A stretch of 60,375 nt of DNA from contig JASBUO010000038.1 of the NCBI GenBank assembly GCA_030147855.1, positions 1 through 60,375 on the forward strand, given 5' to 3'. Under the pieces are notes generated by a model. It saw only the letters and a list, made by a program, of their open reading frames with translations. It did no database searches and had not been told where the DNA came from. The stretch comes from Gammaproteobacteria bacterium (GTDB lineage: Bacteria; Pseudomonadota; Gammaproteobacteria; Legionellales; Legionellaceae). A program made the position numbers and the translations under genes. How positions within the stretch are numbered: position 1 is the stretch's first letter; each line of letters begins with the position of its first letter. Below, one piece after another: positions 55,481 to 60,375 of the stretch.

Positions 55481-56643
55481 ATGGGATGGGATGGACCTGA
55501 TAAAGATAAAACACCGTGGGGTTCAAAAGATCAGCCGCCTGACTTAGATGAGGCGTTGAAGCGCTTTCAACGTCAATTAAAAAAAATATTCTCAAATGGT
55601 GGGTCATCCTCAAAGTCGTCTGGTGCCTCAGGCGATACCGGTAGTGGTGGGCCTTTTGTTGCTATTTTCCTAAGCATTGCTATTTTAGTGCTTTGGTTTT
55701 TATCCGGTATTTTTATTGTAGACCCAGCAGAAGAAGCGGTTATTCTTCGGTTTGGGCGTTATGTAAAAACTGTCGGTTCGGGACCACACTGGATTCCTCG
55801 CTTGATTGAATCAAAAGTACAGCTCAATGTTGAGCGTGTTTCTGATTATTCCTATACCGCACAAATGTTGACACGCGATGAAAACTTGGTGTCAGTCTCT
55901 CTGGTAGTGCAGTATCGTATTAGAAATTTAGAGTCTTATTTGTTTAATGTGTCAGATCCGATAGAAAGTTTGCAGCAGGCAACCTCGAGTGCATTAAGAC
56001 AAGTGATTGGTACTACACGACTGGACGAAATCATTACAGAAGGTCGTGAGGTGTGGGGTAATAACGTACAGGAGTCATTGATTACCATTTTAAAAAGCTA
56101 CAAAACCGGGATTGAAGTGGTGAATGTGTCACCCCAGCCTGCACGTGCGCCTGAAAATGTGCAAGATGCATTTGATGATGCAATTAAAGCACAAGAAGAT
56201 GAGAAGCGATTTAAAGAGCAAGCACGTGCTTATGAAGCGCGCGTGGTGCCGATTGCTGAAGGGAATGCAAAGCGTATTCTTGCAGAGTCACAAGCTGCAG
56301 CGGAGCAGGCTGTATTGCGTGCCAAGGGTGATGTAGCAGAGTTTTTGGCCTTGCTACCTGAATACTTACGATCGCCCATTGTCACCGGTGAGCGTTTGTA
56401 TTTGGAAGTAATGCAGCGTGTCTTGAGTCGGAGTAGTACGATTGTGGTAGATGGCAAAGCCGGTAACTTATTATATTTACCGCTGGATAAGCTGGGTGGT
56501 ACAAATCCTCCGCAAAAAATGGAAGAAACTGTGATGCTCAAGCCCCGTGCACCACTGAGTGCGGCGGGCGATGGTATGCAAAATGACGTATTAGATGGAC
56601 GGCAAACGACAAGACCGACACAACGTTTGGGGAGGAGCACATC

Positions 56644-56647
<4 letters not shown>
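55481..56647 (+). CDS. hflK: FtsH protease regulator HflK
   Basis: HflK forms, with HflC, a membrane-anchored SPFH ring that surrounds and restrains the FtsH protease. 388 residues: a Gly/Ser-rich cytosolic N-terminus, one membrane helix (about 54-78), then the periplasmic SPFH domain (VDPAEEAVILRFGRY, LNVERVSDYSY, MLTRDENLVSV). A coiled coil rich in Ala/Gln (AEGNAKRILAESQAAAEQA) follows. It overlaps hflC by four bases (ATGA). hfq and hflX, common neighbours, are not here; the giant gene precedes it. Confidence 0.95.
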
Positions 56648-58858
<2,211 letters not shown>

Positions 58859-58892
58859 GTATTAATTATTACTAAAAGGATTATTAGTTGTC

Positions 58893-60375
58893 ATGTGTGG
58901 AATAGCAGGCATTTTTGATACGAAAAAACGAGAGATTGAAGGGCTTCCTCAAAAGTTATCTGTCATGGGTGATTTAATAGCGCACCGTGGTCCAGATGCG
59001 GATGGTATGTGGATGAGCTCAACCAAGCAGCTTGGCTTTGCGCATCGCCGTTTGAGTATTTTAGATTTGTCAAAAGAAGCTGACCAACCAATGCGCTCGT
59101 CATTTGGTGATGTTATTGTATTCAATGGAGAAATCTACAACTACATTGAACTGCGAGATGCATTAAAACCACATTGGTCGTTCCAAACAGATTCAGACAC
59201 AGAAGTCATTCTGGCAGCTTATCGTGTGTATGGTGTCGACTGTGTGAAGCACTTTAAGGGAATGTTTGCCTTTGTACTTTGGGATGGTGAAAATTTATTT
59301 TGCGCGAGAGATCATTTTGGTATCAAGCCATTTTATTATACATGGCAAGATGGTGTTTTCTACTTTGCATCAGAAAGTAAAGCATTACTGCCTTTTTTGC
59401 CTACTTTAAGTACCAACCGCCAGGCTTTTGTCGAGTATGTAACTTTTCAATACCCAATGGGTGAGCAAACCTTGTTTGAGCATGTGCAGCAAATCGAAGC
59501 TGCACATGCGATGCTTATTACACCTACTGATGTTAAAGCCTGGCGCTATTGGGATGTGCAGTATCACATTGATTATTCACACACAGAAGCATATTTTTCG
59601 AGTCGTCTAGAAGAGTTAATTGCTGAGTCAGTTGCATTGCATTTGCGGGCTGATGTGAATGTGGGTGCCTATGTGAGCGGTGGGATTGATTCAAGTCTAA
59701 TTGGACTTTTAGCATCGAATGAAAAGGGAAAATCGCTTCCTTTTTTTCATGGGCGATTTCTTGAAGGGGAGCAATATGATGAAAGTCCATATGCACAGGC
59801 AGTTGCAGATAAGTCAGGCTCTCAATTACATGTTTGTGATATTAAAGCGAATGACTTTGAAAATACACTTCAGCAATTGATGTATCACCTAGACTTTCCG
59901 GTTGCAGGGCCTGGTGTTTTTCCACAGTACATGGTGTCTGAGATGGCAGCTAAACACGTGAAGGTAGTGTTGGGTGGTCAGGGTGGTGATGAAATTTTTG
60001 GAGGCTATGCTCGGTATGTGATTGCTTATTTTGAGCAATGTATTAAAGCTGCTATTGAAGGCAGTTATAAGCAGGGAAATTTTGTTGTTACTGCAGAATC
60101 TATTATTCCGAACTTAGAGGTGCTAAAAGCATATAAACCACTATTGAAGCGCTTTTGGAGTGAAGGATTATTTGAGTCATTAGATAAACGATATTTCTCT
60201 TTAGTGAATCGTGCTCCTGATTTAAAAAAGGAAACACAATTGACTGCAGCTGAGCATGAATATGTGTTCAACAAGTTCTTAGATGTTTTTAGTAATGCTA
60301 AGTTTCAGCGAGCAGAATCATACTTTGACAGCATGACGCATTTCGACTTTAAATGTTTATTACCTGGGCTGTTAC
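58893..60375 (+). CDS. asnB: Asparagine synthetase, glutamine-hydrolysing (right end cut)
   Basis: The frame is open from ATG 58893 to the window edge (494 codons seen). The start Met-Cys-Gly-Ile-Ala gives Cys2 as the class II glutaminase nucleophile, followed by HRGPDADG. The synthetase domain has YVSGGIDSSLIG (pyrophosphate loop) and GGQGGDEIFGGYARY. It makes asparagine from aspartate, glutamine and ATP, or may be an AsnB-like enzyme for sugar or peptide modification. A ribosome-like AAAAGGA lies 13 bases upstream. The C-terminus is missing. Confidence 0.93.
   Translation, partial: MCGIAGIFDTKKREIEGLPQKLSVMGDLIAHRGPDADGMWMSSTKQLGFAHRRLSILDLSKEADQPMRSSFGDVIVFNGEIYNYIELRDALKPHWSFQTDSDTEVILAAYRVYGVDCVKHFKGMFAFVLWDGENLFCARDHFGIKPFYYTWQDGVFYFASESKALLPFLPTLSTNRQAFVEYVTFQYPMGEQTLFEHVQQIEAAHAMLITPTDVKAWRYWDVQYHIDYSHTEAYFSSRLEELIAESVALHLRADVNVGAYVSGGIDSSLIGLLASNEKGKSLPFFHGRFLEGEQYDESPYAQAVADKSGSQLHVCDIKANDFENTLQQLMYHLDFPVAGPGVFPQYMVSEMAAKHVKVVLGGQGGDEIFGGYARYVIAYFEQCIKAAIEGSYKQGNFVVTAESIIPNLEVLKAYKPLLKRFWSEGLFESLDKRYFSLVNRAPDLKKETQLTAAEHEYVFNKFLDVFSNAKFQRAESYFDSMTHFDFKCLLPGLL

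Overview
The window looks like a chromosomal segment of a gammaproteobacterium of the order Legionellales (Coxiella/Legionella-like, possibly an amoeba-associated member). The core order gyrA-serC-aroA-cmk-rpsA, the lapA-lapB-pyrF and aroQ-accB-accC-prmA operons, and a fused aspartokinase/diaminopimelate decarboxylase point to Gammaproteobacteria. An IcmC/DotV-family protein points to a Dot/Icm type IVB secretion system. Several long proteins with no housekeeping role look like candidate translocated effectors. These assignments come from recognising protein families by eye; no search was run.

Layout: 1-594 is the 3' end of an unrecognised gene. 719-8065 is a tightly packed block gyrA, serC, aroA, cmk, rpsA, closed by a hairpin terminator. 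8138-14584 holds lapA, lapB, pyrF, a degenerate pseudopilin-like gene, glyA, nrdR, nusB, pgpA and an AI-2E transporter gene; the riboflavin genes and thiL that usually sit between nrdR and pgpA are missing. 14585-16255 is an accessory island with a stand-alone GHKL-type ATPase gene bracketed by a 15-bp repeat, and a small charged protein on the other strand. 16297-29770 is all on the minus strand: rimO, an amino-acid-binding periplasmic protein, an M20 peptidase, mrp, an AddA-type helicase-nuclease whose C-terminal end is displaced by two compensating frame shifts, lysC-lysA, and two tandem alpha/beta hydrolases with large hydrophobic inserts.

29980-38890 carries a FadL porin, a small secreted protein, fadD, then minC-lpxH-unknown-tsaD, plsY and hemW. 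38945-47512 carries mdh, a 6S RNA gene, an ArsC-like gene, prmA/accC/accB/aroQ, class I aldolase, a ferredoxin-NADP reductase-like gene, the orphan IcmC/DotV protein, a DUF3579 gene and pssA. A 479-bp gap with hairpins follows. 47992-60375 has ptsH, hpf, rpmG, rpmB, trmB, a very large coiled-coil protein (about 1769 residues) with a duplicated C-terminal module, hflK-hflC-purA, and asnB running off the right edge.

Functionally this is mostly core metabolism: aromatic and lysine precursors, fatty acid and phospholipid synthesis, purines, asparagine, translation and rRNA/tRNA modification. Into it are inserted about seven lineage-specific genes (GHKL protein, two GYDR-motif proteins, two membrane-inserted hydrolases, the giant protein, the small secreted protein). 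Those are the most likely places for undescribed biology. No IS element, CRISPR array, tRNA or rRNA gene was recognised.
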